The position numbers were made by a program, and so were the translations under genes. The notes below the pieces were generated by a model that saw only the letters and a program-made list of their open reading frames with translations, did no database searches and was not told the DNA's origin. From contig CM059582.1 in the NCBI GenBank assembly GCA_030407085.1, forward strand, positions 66,525,501-66,589,500: a stretch of 64,000 bases of DNA. The letters are read 5' to 3'. Source of the DNA: Trichopria drosophilae. Taxonomy: Eukaryota; Arthropoda; Insecta; Hymenoptera; Diapriidae. Below are positions 54,691 through 64,000 of this stretch, piece by piece (the first letter of the stretch is position 1; each line of letters opens with the position of its first letter).

Positions 54691-55125
54691 TTATATATTT
54701 GTTTTCTTTATTTTTATTTTATGTGATTTTTATGTTTATTGAATTTTTTGTTACCTTGAAGTTTTTATTGTTTATTTAAATTTTCATTATTGTGGAGAAT
54801 ATTCATTTTTTTCTGGAGTCAAGATGTTTTTTTTACTAATAGTTGGGCATTTATGATAGTTTTAATGCACGTACATTTGTAAATGAGGTACAATTTATTT
54901 GTTTGCTGAAGATTTTGCTACAGTAAAAATCATGTTAGCATTTAATTAGGGGAGACTGTGACACTTTTTTTCATAACGAATTTATAATACAATATAACCG
55001 ATAAAAACACTTTTTTATAACTGTAATCGATAGTATGTTTACTGAAGTTGATAAAATAACAAAGATATGCATAAAAAAATGACGTATTTCAATAAAAATA
55101 TTCATTTTTTTTAAATTTGGTTTTG
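54691..55125. other. AT-rich DNA; no gene
   Basis: No motif seen. Confidence 0.5.
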
Positions 55126-55718
55126 TCACAGCCTGCCCCATACGTGGGGTAGATTATGCATAGCTGTGGTGTCAGGTGTGCCAGGTAATTTAAACTGTAG
55201 ACTATATCGTAACATATGACCAACAGCAATTGCCCTGTGGTCGGTGCGACGCACGGTCGCTCTTTCAAGTAAAAGGTTCCTGATAGGGATCCATACTTGG
55301 AAGGGTGACTGAAAAATAAAAAAAACGAGCGTTGCGCCCGCTACGGCAAAGATAGCAGGCCGATTGCTGAGTGGGAGACACGGCTGCTTTACCATCAGAG
55401 GGTATACTCTGATGATAAAGTAGTTCGTCGACTGTATCTGTCTGGGTTTTCCGTAGTTTTCCCAGACCCCGTGCAAATGCGATACAGAGGGGTCAAGTCG
55501 CTCTACGGGGCGCAGTAATGGGGGGACTGGCTCTGGGTGGGTGATCCTTGTGTTTGTCTAAAAAAGTATTGTCTTGTAATGTCTTTGAAAGTCTGTCCGA
55601 CCAATCCACCCGAGAGCAGACCCGCGAATAGGCTAAAAAATGTCATTAAAGCGGGGGATAATTCCTTTCCTTTATCCTTTATATCGTAACATATGATGTA
55701 ATTATATTTTAAAAACAC
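55126..55718 (-). other. Two minus-strand frames of unknown origin
   Basis: 55718-55503 contains the hydrophobic segment LMTFFSLFAGLLSGGLVGQTF; 55476-55126 contains FAVAGATLVFFIFQSPFQVW. Both look like single transmembrane spans. GC content is above that of the flanks. I do not recognise a family. They may be one broken gene, or a processed copy, since a 17-bp direct repeat brackets most of the region. Confidence 0.35.
55203..55696. repeat. 17-bp direct repeats bracketing ~460 bp
   Basis: TATATCGTAACATATGA at 55203-55219 and 55680-55696, identical. The length fits a target-site duplication of a retroposed sequence, but no A-tail is visible on either strand. Confidence 0.8.
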
Positions 55719-55751
55719 ATTATCGTATTGTTATAATGATTTTTAGAGGTA

Positions 55752-56735
55752 GGGGAGAACGGGGTAATTACGACAGGTCGGATAATTCCGACCCCCCCTA
55801 ATATCTCGCTTACAATATGACATCCCGTAATGTTATTCAAATTTTGTGAAAACACTGATGAGTACAACTATTTTGATTGCGGTAGTTGTTTATTTACTTT
55901 GCATTGAACCATGTGGCAGTGATGTTATTGTTTCTTACTGCGCTAATTTAGAAATTGTAGTATTATAAATAAGGAAATATAGTTTGAAATTATTGTGCAA
56001 ACGAATCAAACGTAAGTAATTTAGAAAGCCTTAACCTTATATTTAATGAAATCAATTTGGTTTTTAGTGAGATAAGAGTGTGTTTTTAAGTGCGTGTATT
56101 TTTTTAAATAACGAACGTGCAGGGTAATTCCGACCCCTAATGTACGGGGTAATTGCGACCGTCCTTTTTCGAGTTTATTTTCGTTTGCTTTTTATCACAA
56201 CCATATTATGCAATATTATGTATACATTGTATATAATGTATGATAAATGTGTTGATTTTTTTTTCTTTCTACATTTCGATCACAACATTTGAATTTGCTT
56301 CGCTTGTTTTCTCGTGCGATATTAGAAGTGACTACTTGCGTTTTCATTTTTGACCAACAATGTAGAATAGGTATGTGATCTATGTACGTAGTGTTGTACA
56401 TAAACAAGTTATTGTGATAGCAAAATATTATCTTCTTTACTTATTATTTATAAATGTAAATTAAACCTATAAATCACTACGAAATTGTGCTGAAAATAAA
56501 CGCGGTCGGAATTACACCTTTTGGGGTCGGAATTACCCATACTTTGACAGAATCTAAAGAATTGCAATTTTTCTATAATTCTATAATAGACCTATAACAA
56601 GGTATTAATAATATCGATAAATGTTTACCTATGCAATATACTTTAAAAAAGCATAACGTACAAATTCATTAAATCACATTCTCTACCTGAAAAATAAATT
56701 TTGCTTAGGTAGGTGGGAATTACCCCGTTCTCCCC
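55752..56735. mobile_element. 984-bp TA-flanked element with a repeated GGTAATTxCGACC motif
   Basis: Ends GGGGAGAACGGGGTAATT and inverse; TA at 55750-55751 and 56736-56737. The motif GGGTAATTCCGACC or its inverse occurs at about 55760, 55783, 56121, 56142, 56504, 56524 and 56710. No transposase is coded, so it is non-autonomous, probably mariner-class. Confidence 0.85.
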
Positions 56736-56967
56736 TATATTTTATTATTAATTTTATATTTAAATATAATTCTACATTTTTACATTGTATCAGAAATATC
56801 GTTATCAATCTAATAATAACGAAATTTTTATCTTATAAACTTAATACTTATTCGTTACAAATTCACTTTTTATTACAGCGAACATTTATTACATTTTATA
56901 TTTAAACGTAGCATTGCAACTCTTTATAATTCTTTATAAGAAGAATAATAATAATAATATATTTTTT

Positions 56968-57062
56968 ATTGGATTGACGGAACTTAACGAAACCAATTTA
57001 GAATAAAATTTTTAACGTTTCAACCATTTATTCGGGTCCTCATCAGAAAAGTATAAATTTAA
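56968..57062 (-). repeat. Outer inverted repeat of a nest, left arm
   Basis: Pairs with 61664-61758. The minus strand has CTGATGAGGACC...GGTTGAAACGTT, a hammerhead-core-like order. The arm continues beyond the inserted element as AATGTAGCTAAAAGCATATA at 61318. Confidence 0.85.
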
Positions 57063-57474
57063 CCCATTAGCGCATATGGCGGACCAGTGGTGCGATCTGG
57101 ACATAGGTGATTTTAACAGTTACAATCAAACTTTTTCTTTATGAAAACTATGTGCCATACCGTTTTATGGGTCGCTGATCATGAATTCAAGGTCAGAATT
57201 GCAAATTTTACAACATCTGATCCGATATGGCGGTACAAACTTAGAAATAATGTTTTTCAACGAACCAGTTGGACAAATCAAACTTCTGAAAGTTCGATAT
57301 AAACAACAGTTTTCCGTAATTTTTTGGGCTGGCTGAACACGAATTTGATGTCAAAATTGCATAATTCAAAATGGCTGGGTCAAAATTATCATGGCCCTTG
57401 ATAATCGGTCTTACTACCGGTGTACCCGGGTGACATTCAAGGTCACCGGAGGCACGGTCCAGTGAGGGCCGATC

Positions 57475-58497
57475 ATGGTAAAAGAAGAGGCGCGACGTCT
57501 CACAATGGCGTCCGGGCAACTTCAGTTTATCCAGATTAACTTGCACCACAGCAAGGGCGCCTCTGCTTGTTTACAGAGGAGCATGGATGTGGCGCACACA
57601 GGCATAGCGCTAATCCAAAAACCTTGGATTGTCAAAAATGCCATTAGGGGGCTGGGGGCCTCCCACTGTTTTAGCAAAACAGGGGCGGTCAAACCCAGGG
57701 CCTGTATTCTCACCAAGGGAATCAACACAGTTCCACTGATGGACCTGAGTAATGAAGACCTAATGGTGATAACAATCAACACAAATGAGTTGGGGAAAAT
57801 AGCAGTGGCCTCAGCTTACTTCCCATATGATGGGCCTGATAATCCCCCAAGGGAGGTAAGGAAACTGGTGGATCATTGCAAGCAGATGGGGCTCCCCCTA
57901 CTGATAGGCTGTAACGCGAATTGACGCCATCAGATATGGGGCAGTACCGACATTAACGAAAGAGGACAGGCGCTGCTGGAATATCTGGTCACCACCGACC
58001 TGGATATTCGCAACACCGGCGGCACCCCAACCTTTCGCAACGCTATCAGAGCTGAAGTCCTGGACCTCACATTCTGTAGCGGTAGCCTCCTCCACAGGAT
58101 TAAAGATTGGAGGGTTAAGGATGATCCGTCACTGTCGGATCACATGACGATTGCATTTCACCTGGCGGCTGATGTAGGCGCCAATATGAAATTTATTAGA
58201 AACCCCAGAGGTACAGACTGGGAGGGTTTCAAAAGAGACCTAGGTGTAGCCCTCGAGGATGTGCCAAGAGCTAGGATCAACAATTCTCTGGCACTAGAGG
58301 AAGCAGCCAAGGCGTTCAGCGCAAGCATTAAATATGCCTTCGAGCGAAACTGCCGGGAAACCCCTGTCAGGGACAGGAGGCTGACCTGGTGGAACCGCAG
58401 CCTGGAGGCTACGAAGGTTAACACTAAAAAGCTTTTCAGGTTAGCCAGGAAGAGGAATTATCCCCAAGCCTGGGACAGTTACTATAGCAAGAGATGA
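57475..58497 (+). pseudogene. LOA-like ORF2, endonuclease part
   Basis: ATG 57475 leads to LQFIQINLHHSKGAS and VAHTGIALIQKPW, then PLLIGCNAN. TGA 57922-57924 interrupts one frame that resumes RHQIWGSTDINERGQALLEY, SDHMTIAFHL (endonuclease SDH motif) and WWNRSLEATK. The frame is lost near 58490 (YYSKR*), where a 1-base shift leads into the RT frame. ORF1 is not present. Confidence 0.82.
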
Positions 58498-61153
58498 CTT
58501 CAGAGATGCAGTCAGGAAAGCCAAGAAGGACAGCTGGGAATCCTTCTGCTCGGAGGTCGAGAAGGGACCTCCGGCAGCCAGGCTTGGAAAGGTTCTGGCG
58601 AAGGACCCGGCTGCAATCATGGGAATACTAAAACTGCCAGATGGCACCAGTACGACGACAGAGGCGGAGACACTGGACTGCCTAATCCGAGCCCACTTCC
58701 CGGACTTTTATAGGTCTGGGAGTGGGAAGGGGGGAGACGAAGACCTGAACCGAGCCGTTCCCGGCTCGGGAGGTGGGATGTCCAAGGCCTGCAGAGAACT
58801 TGGACGCCGAATCGCTCGAGAAATCGTCACCCCCGCGAGGATAAGGTGGGCCGTACACTCCTTTAGTTCGTATAAGTCACCGGGGCCAGATGGAATTTAT
58901 CCAGCTCTTCTTCAAAGAGATGGCGATATGATCATAGGACCACTTATGAGACTAACTACAGCTAGTCTCATCCTGGGCCATGTGCCTAGTGCATGGCAGG
59001 GCGTTAAGGTGGTTTTCCTACCTAAAACAGGGAGATGCGGTTATGAATCGCCCAATGACTTTAGACCAATCAGTCTAACGTCATTTATACTAAAGTTAGT
59101 AGAAAGACTCGTGGATAGGTACATGAGGGAGACGGTCCTAGCACGATGCCCACTGCACGGGAGCCAACATGCCTACAGAACGGGTCTCTCCACTGAGACG
59201 GCACTACATCAGGCTGTCTCACTGATTGAGACCCAGTTGGAGAACAGGGGCTTCGCAGTGGGCGCTCTGCTGGACATTGAGGGGGCCCTCAATCACACCG
59301 CACGAGGAGTGATAAGGAGAGCCCTCAGGACGCACAACACACCGGAACCAATCGTGGACTGGGTGGACCACATGCTGGCGAATCGTAGTCTGCGAGCGGA
59401 GAAAGGTGATACGAAAATCCGGGGCTATGTTGACTCCGGATGTCCACAAGGAGGGGTTCTTTCGCCACTACTATGGAATGTGGTGATGAATGAACTCCTG
59501 GTCGGAATCACGGAGCTTGGGCTACACGTCACGGGATATGCGGACGACGCTCTGATAATTGCCAGGGGGCCGTTCTTGAGTCCGCTGACAAGTTTAATGC
59601 AGCGCGCACTTACATTTGTGGAGCACTGGTGTCAGGAAACGGGGCTCTCTATTAACCCTAGGAAAATAGAGGTGCTGGTGATCACTAGAAACTACAAATG
59701 GGACCGTGTCTGTCCGCTCACTCTGTCTGGACACAGACTAGAGTACGCGGAAACAGCCAAATACCTCGGGGTGACTCTAGATAGCAAGCTTAGCTGGAAG
59801 AAACATCTGAAAGACAGATGTGCCGGAGTCACAGCTTCCCTATGGCTAATGAGACGAACCATAGGCAGCAGCTGGGGCCTCAAGCCGGCTACTATGCTAT
59901 GGATATACGAGGCTATACTGAGGCCAAGGTTAACCTATGCTTCAATGGCCTGGTGGAACAAGTCCACTATGGCTACAGCTGTCAAGGACCTAGAGAAAGT
60001 GAGAGGGCTCATACTCAGGAGTATCACGGGCGCTGCGAGGTCAACCCCCACGGCGGCGCTAGGTGTTCTCCTGGATATAGAGTCCTTTCACATAACTTTG
60101 AAAGCCGAAGCCGCAAAGGCCTGGCGCAGGATCGAAGCAAAGAGTGGGTACAGGAGCTCTGTCAAAAGAACAGGACCACTGGATGCCTACTTTCGTGGTA
60201 GCGTCTTAGACGAGATCGCAGATGGCACGTCACCACGCTATCTTTTTGACAAAAAATATAAAATCGGTCTCCCGACCAGAGAAGACTGGGAAAACAACCA
60301 TGCGACACTACTCAACGGCAACAACTGGTTCACAGATGGGTCAGTTGGGGCGCGGGGGAGTGGAGCAGGGGTATACAGAGGAAGAGGTGGAAAAGGGTCC
60401 ACATACCCCTTGGGAGCCTACACCACTGTTTTGCAAGCAGAATTAATGGCTATCATTCAGTGTTCATATAGAGCGCTAAATGAGGATAACGGTAATAATA
60501 CCACCATTTTTTCTGATAGCAGGGGAGCCTTACAGGCCCTCAACAACTTTAGCACAAGGTCAGGACTAGTCTGGGACTGCTACCAGTCCCTGAATAGACT
60601 AGCTGTGAAAACCCGCGACACGCTGCGCTGGATCCCAAGCCACTGTGGATTCAAAGGCAATATGATGGCGGATAAGCTAGCCAAACTGGCAGCAAAAAAG
60701 AATTTTATTGGCCCCGCACCCGTGGTGGGCGTGTGCAAAAACCTCGCTCGGGAAGCATTCCGGACGAAGGTTGCGCTCGAACACCAAAGGATATGGGGTT
60801 CCACACCGGGATGCAGGCAAGCCAAACTTTTTATTGGCGACAGCTGGCCCTGCAGATGGAAACCGGTATTCTTGAATGTCAAAAGATCGGTGGCCAAATA
60901 TCTTGTGGCAATGATCACTGGGCATGGGGATCTCCGGGGACATCTCCACAAAATAGGACTGTCAGACTCGACGGCCTGCAGGTACTGTGGAGAGGTGGTA
61001 GAAACCGCCGAACACATTCTTTGCGAATGCCATGCCACCACTAGACATAGAGTGGAAGGGATGGGCAAACCTGCACTGACAAGGCAGGATATCACCTCCA
61101 TGGAGGCTGCGACCATGGCCGCGGTCTGGATGGCTATGCGCCGTGCCATATAG
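58490..61153 (+). CDS. LOA-like ORF2: reverse transcriptase and RNase H, open frame
   Basis: An open frame of about 888 codons (first ATG 58619). Positions from that Met: KSPGPDGIYPALL (86), LPKTGRCGYESPNDFRPISL (134), GALLDIEGALNHT (215, motif A Asp), CPQGGVLSPLLWN (275), GYADDALII (306, catalytic pair), KYLGVTLDSKLSWKKHL (about 383), RNase H WFTDGSVGARGSGAGVY (about 569), LQAELMAI, FSDSRGALQAL and WIPSHCGFKGNMMADKLAK, and a C-terminal CRYCGEVVETAEHILCEC zinc-like motif (about 783). It has all catalytic residues of RT and RNase H. LOA assignment rests on RNase H plus the tail and is tentative within the I superfamily. Upstream endonuclease damage makes autonomous movement unlikely. Confidence 0.87.
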   Translation, partial: RDDFRDAVRKAKKDSWESFCSEVEKGPPAARLGKVLAKDPAAIMGILKLPDGTSTTTEAETLDCLIRAHFPDFYRSGSGKGGDEDLNRAVPGSGGGMSKACRELGRRIAREIVTPARIRWAVHSFSSYKSPGPDGIYPALLQRDGDMIIGPLMRLTTASLILGHVPSAWQGVKVVFLPKTGRCGYESPNDFRPISLTSFILKLVERLVDRYMRETVLARCPLHGSQHAYRTGLSTETALHQAVSLIETQLENRGFAVGALLDIEGALNHTARGVIRRALRTHNTPEPIVDWVDHMLANRSLRAEKGDTKIRGYVDSGCPQGGVLSPLLWNVVMNELLVGITELGLHVTGYADDALIIARGPFLSPLTSLMQRALTFVEHWCQETGLSINPRKIEVLVITRNYKWDRVCPLTLSGHRLEYAETAKYLGVTLDSKLSWKKHLKDRCAGVTASLWLMRRTIGSSWGLKPATMLWIYEAILRPRLTYASMAWWNKSTMATAVKDLEKVRGLILRSITGAARSTPTAALGVLLDIESFHITLKAEAAKAWRRIEAKSGYRSSVKRTGPLDAYFRGSVLDEIADGTSPRYLFDKKYKIGLPTREDWENNHATLLNGNNWFTDGSVGARGSGAGVYRGRGGKGSTYPLGAYTTVLQAELMAIIQCSYRALNEDNGNNTTIFSDSRGALQALNNFSTRSGLVWDCYQSLNRLAVKTRDTLRWIPSHCGFKGNMMADKLAKLAAKKNFIGPAPVVGVCKNLAREAFRTKVALEHQRIWGSTPGCRQAKLFIGDSWPCRWKPVFLNVKRSVAKYLVAMITGHGDLRGHLHKIGLSDSTACRYCGEVVETAEHILCECHATTRHRVEGMGKPALTRQDITSMEAATMAAVWMAMRRAI

Positions 61154-61317
61154 AAGGAGGTGATAGGAGAAGTGCAAAGGGACTACCCAAGCACTCAGGT
61201 TTTCGGTCTGTGTGACCAAACCAACTCTAACTTTAAATTATTTTTATTTTATTAACGGTTAAAATCGCGTGTGTACAAAATCGCACCACTGGTCCGCCAT
61301 ATGCGCTAATTGGTTAA

Positions 61318-61758
61318 AATGTAGCTAAAAGCATATAAATAATAAACTCCTTACTGATTTTTTTTTTATATTTTTAAATTTAAAAAAAAATTTTTTTTTT
61401 AACAGATCCAAGTTCCTTTTCTTTGATGTGTGCCACACCTCGTTCATTTTTAGGATTTTTATAAAGGTTAGGAGATTAATTAATTTATTGATATTTTAAA
61501 TTTTAAAAATTCTTTTATATTTAAAAATTGTTTCCTCAATTCGATTGCTGAAAAGTTATTTGAATTTAATTAAAAATTATTTCAACTATAATTTTACTGT
61601 ATATAATTTTACTAAATTGTAAACTTTGCGTTTCATTTATTGTTTATATGCTTTTAGCTACATTTTAAATTTATACTTTTCTGATGAGGATCTGAATAAA
61701 TGGTTGAAACGTTAAAAATTTAATTCTAAATTGGTTTCGTTAAGATCCGTCAATCCAA
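61318..61758 (+). repeat. Outer inverted repeat of the nest, right arm and spacer
   Basis: AATGTAGCTAAAAGCATATAAA at 61318 pairs with TTTATATGCTTTTAGCTACATT at about 61643, and 61664-61758 pairs with 56968-57062. The plus strand has CTGATGAGGATC...GGTTGAAACGTT. Without the inserted piggyBac-like element this is a ~540-bp hairpin of Penelope-type terminal sequence. Confidence 0.75.
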
Positions 61759-61825
61759 GAAATAACGCTTCATGAAAACTTTTCCACTTAAGAAACAACA
61801 CGGAAAAGAGGAATTTTTTTAATTC

Positions 61826-61827
<2 letters not shown>

Positions 61828-61911
<84 letters not shown>
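61828..61911. repeat. (TA)n microsatellite
   Basis: About 41 TA units. Confidence 0.97.
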
Positions 61912-61914
<3 letters not shown>

Positions 61915-62171
61915 ATATTTTAAACATATAATTTAATCACTTTTTTCACTTTTCTTCTTATTGCGAACCATTCTGAACTTATATTTGTCAGTGCAGTATT
62001 AGTTTTCTTTCAATTCTCCAATCTACAAATGTTAAAAACAATATTTTGTTAAATAATAAAATCTGCAGATAATGTCGCAGAGTGCCCCACAATTCTGTGT
62101 CACAATGTATCCCACAGGATGATTTTTTTTTATTATAATTTTGTATTTTTTATAATTTATATTTTTGTATC

Positions 62172-62196
62172 CGTGCGTGCGTGCGTGCGTGCGCGC

Positions 62197-62249
<53 letters not shown>

Positions 62250-62267
62250 TGCGTGCGCGCGTGTGTT
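62172..62267. repeat. (GT)n/(GC)n microsatellite
   Basis: GTGC units, GC units, about 22 GT units and again GC/GT. Alternating purine-pyrimidine throughout. Confidence 0.96.
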
Positions 62268-63768
62268 ATGAGGGAAAGGTGAAAAACCCCCGAAAAAAAA
62301 ATTAGTAACAAAAAAGAGGGGAAAACTTTTCTTTACCCACCTTTTCCAATCTATGATTTGTGAGTAATTCCAGATGTTACTGAACTTTTGGAGAAGGTTT
62401 ATCCTCCAAAAATGTATATTATAATTAAATATAAATTCAAGCACAATTAAAACAAAAAAAAACAATTATAAAATTTAGAAAAAAATAAAAAAAGGAACTA
62501 AAAGAAAGCAAAGAATTTTTAAAGTATTCAATAAGCCTACTGCCTTAAGTAAAAATTGAAAGTATTTAAGAATAGAAAAAGACTCCACCACGACAAGAAT
62601 TTCCATTCAGAAATTAAATTGTAGTTCAATACTTTCAATCTTTTCTCATTTGCTATATACTTGTGAGAATGGTAACGAAAATATAAAGTTATTATGTTAT
62701 ACATTAAATCGCTTTTTACTTGTTTTTCAGTAACTATGACCTAAAATGAACTTTAAAAAAATTATTAAAACAATATCTTTTTACTAAAATTTTAGTTTTT
62801 ACTTTTTACAAACAAAACATTATTTTTCTACAACTTTATTGTATATGTAAGAACGGCTAATTACATTTATGTATTAATTTATCAATTATTAATGAATATA
62901 ATTAATAAATAATTTATTAAATCACAATAATTAATGAATTACTGTTCAGTTTTCGTTATATTAATTAAGAATGAGAATTCACCTCTTCCTTCATCAACGG
63001 TTTAAAAGACATCTCGTAATTGCCGAAGCATAATTTTAATAATTGCCGTTTTTATATGCATCAAAACGCATTGTTTATTTATTGATATTGGAACCCTTAT
63101 TCATGTATTTATTCTACTGTGCTGAGAATTGGTAAAATCTCACGATAAAGTTAATGATAGAGTTCAGTAATATTAATATAATTTTTTGTTTGGAAATGTG
63201 TCTGAAAATGATACATAAACTAGGATTTCAATCTGATAATATGATTGTTCATCAAGCATCTAATCTGGTTTTCGTAGTTTCTTAATTTTGAAGAATAAAC
63301 GAGTTCCTTTCCTTCAAAAACTTCGCAAAAAGGGCAGCCACGTTTTTGACAAGCCAGTGGAGGAATGTTTGAAATAAGGATGCATACTTTCTTTCGTTAG
63401 AAAGAACTTGGTATTGTCCTGTGATTTCATTTGTTTTTGTTGAATGAATATATTTCGATTTACTAACAAATTTCCATCAGGTTGTATTTTTTTGATAATA
63501 AAAACTTGGCGAACTTTTTTAGACGGAAACTTTTCTTGGGGAGATTTATCTTTCTGTGCTAGGAATAATTAACCGTATATATATCGGCTTATTTCGCTAC
63601 ACTCATTCTTTTCATTTCAATTGCATCTTGTTATACTTTTATATTTATGTGTATATTTCGGCCATGATAACAGGTTCTCGTGCGATCTCCATATTATGTT
63701 TATTGTATTTATTCCTCTTCTTCTTATTTTTTAAGAAGTTATTATTTTATTGTTATTATTGTTATTAG
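62268..63768. other. AT-rich DNA; no gene
   Basis: No transposon end, gene motif or clear repeat was found in 1.5 kb. Confidence 0.5.
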
Positions 63769-64000
63769 CAGCAGGTGCAGCATCAGCCGCAGACAGAAAA
63801 CGCACTACAGCAGCAGGCGCAGCAACATGTGCAGCAGCAGGTGCAGCAGCAGGTGCGGCAGCAAATGCAGCAACAGATGCATCAGCTGCTGACACTTTTA
63901 GTGCAGCAAACGGTTCACCAGCCGTTCTGCCTGTACTGGGGCCACTGCAGCCTCCGTATTTCCAGCAGCCTTCGCCACAGTTGCAGCCTCCGCCATAGTT
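63769..64000 (+). other. CAG-rich sequence, possible start of a Gln-rich exon, cut by window edge
   Basis: After TTATTGTTATTATTGTTATTAG, which would serve as a splice acceptor, the frame reads QQVQHQPQTENALQQQAQQH and further Q-rich residues for about 45 codons, then LLTLLVQQTVHQPFCLYW, open to the window end. Another frame is Ala-rich, the third Ser/Cys-rich. It could be host coding, the start of an LTR-retrotransposon gag or a CAG minisatellite. I cannot decide. Confidence 0.35.

Larger units (their letters stand above)
57063..61313. mobile_element. piggyBac-like element ends, TTAA-flanked, carrying a LOA-like retrotransposon
   Basis: CCCATTAGCGCATATGGCGG on the left and the inverse of CCAATTAGCGCATATGGCGG on the right, inverted for about 60 bp, with TTAA immediately outside both (57059-57062, 61314-61317). 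CCC ends and TTAA targets are the piggyBac signature. No piggyBac transposase is seen; the interior is short unique DNA plus the retrotransposon. Confidence 0.75.

Noticed and set aside
60580..61149. 189-codon minus-strand frame
   Set aside because: Antisense shadow of the LOA-like RNase H region.

Overview
This is a eukaryotic, intergenic, repeat-dense window from an arthropod, most likely an insect. I base that on the repeat families present: BEL/Pao, Ty3/Gypsy, I-type and LOA-like non-LTR elements, a Penelope-like element, FLYWCH-MULE, mariner, piggyBac-like ends and tRNA-derived SINE sequence. I could not fix the species. I see no host gene that I trust, no rRNA and no CRISPR. Almost every coding stretch is a decayed fragment of a transposable element, so the value of the window is a layered record of insertions.

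Layout. 1-1.7 kb: two divergent copies of a Tc1/mariner-type transposase and a subterminal tandem repeat. 2.4-8.07 kb: a Ty3/Gypsy element (gag, RT, RNase H, integrase) with stops and deletions. 8.3-12.7 kb: a minus-strand BEL/Pao element. 12.8-16.3 kb: a ~150-bp satellite split by the 3' end and LTR of a second BEL/Pao element. 17.2-19.7 kb: a 142/284-bp satellite that flips orientation at about 18955. 20.9-23.7 kb: a SWIM-finger transposase tail (+), its DDE part (-) and a CACTA-like transposase. 24.1 kb: a THAP-like first exon. 24.5-25.3 kb: two head-to-head 131-bp tandem arrays. 25.5-26.4 kb: two MITE-like hairpins. 26.8-29.3 kb: a long foldback whose arms carry tRNA-like sequence, one arm being split by a SINE.

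30-33.7 kb: LTR remnants, a Cys-rich ORF and minisatellites. 33.8-35.7 kb: a complete-ended MULE with 8-bp target duplication. 35.9-40.9 kb: an I-type retrotransposon between two almost identical 322-bp direct repeats. 41.0-42.9 kb: a minus-strand Penelope-like RT/GIY-YIG gene with a solo LTR inside it and an internal inversion. 43.4-48.2 kb: a 4.8-kb element with inverted ends and an intron-containing, unnamed transposase-like gene, itself hit by a CR1/Jockey-type retrotransposon. 48.8-50.9 kb: a foldback with 650-bp arms and a 151-bp MITE in its loop. 50.9-53.6 kb: a mariner-type element with frameshifted transposase, abutting the previous element. 54.2 kb: a non-LTR fragment. 55.75-56.74 kb: a TA-flanked element full of a repeated motif. 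56.97-61.76 kb: a three-layer nest (Penelope-like inverted ends, then a TTAA-flanked piggyBac-like element, then a LOA-like retrotransposon with an intact RT-RNase H frame). 61.8-64 kb: AT-rich DNA, microsatellites and a CAG-rich end.

No pathway joins these genes. They are selfish elements that act, or acted, on their own DNA or RNA. The best candidate for something poorly described is the 43409-48173 element.
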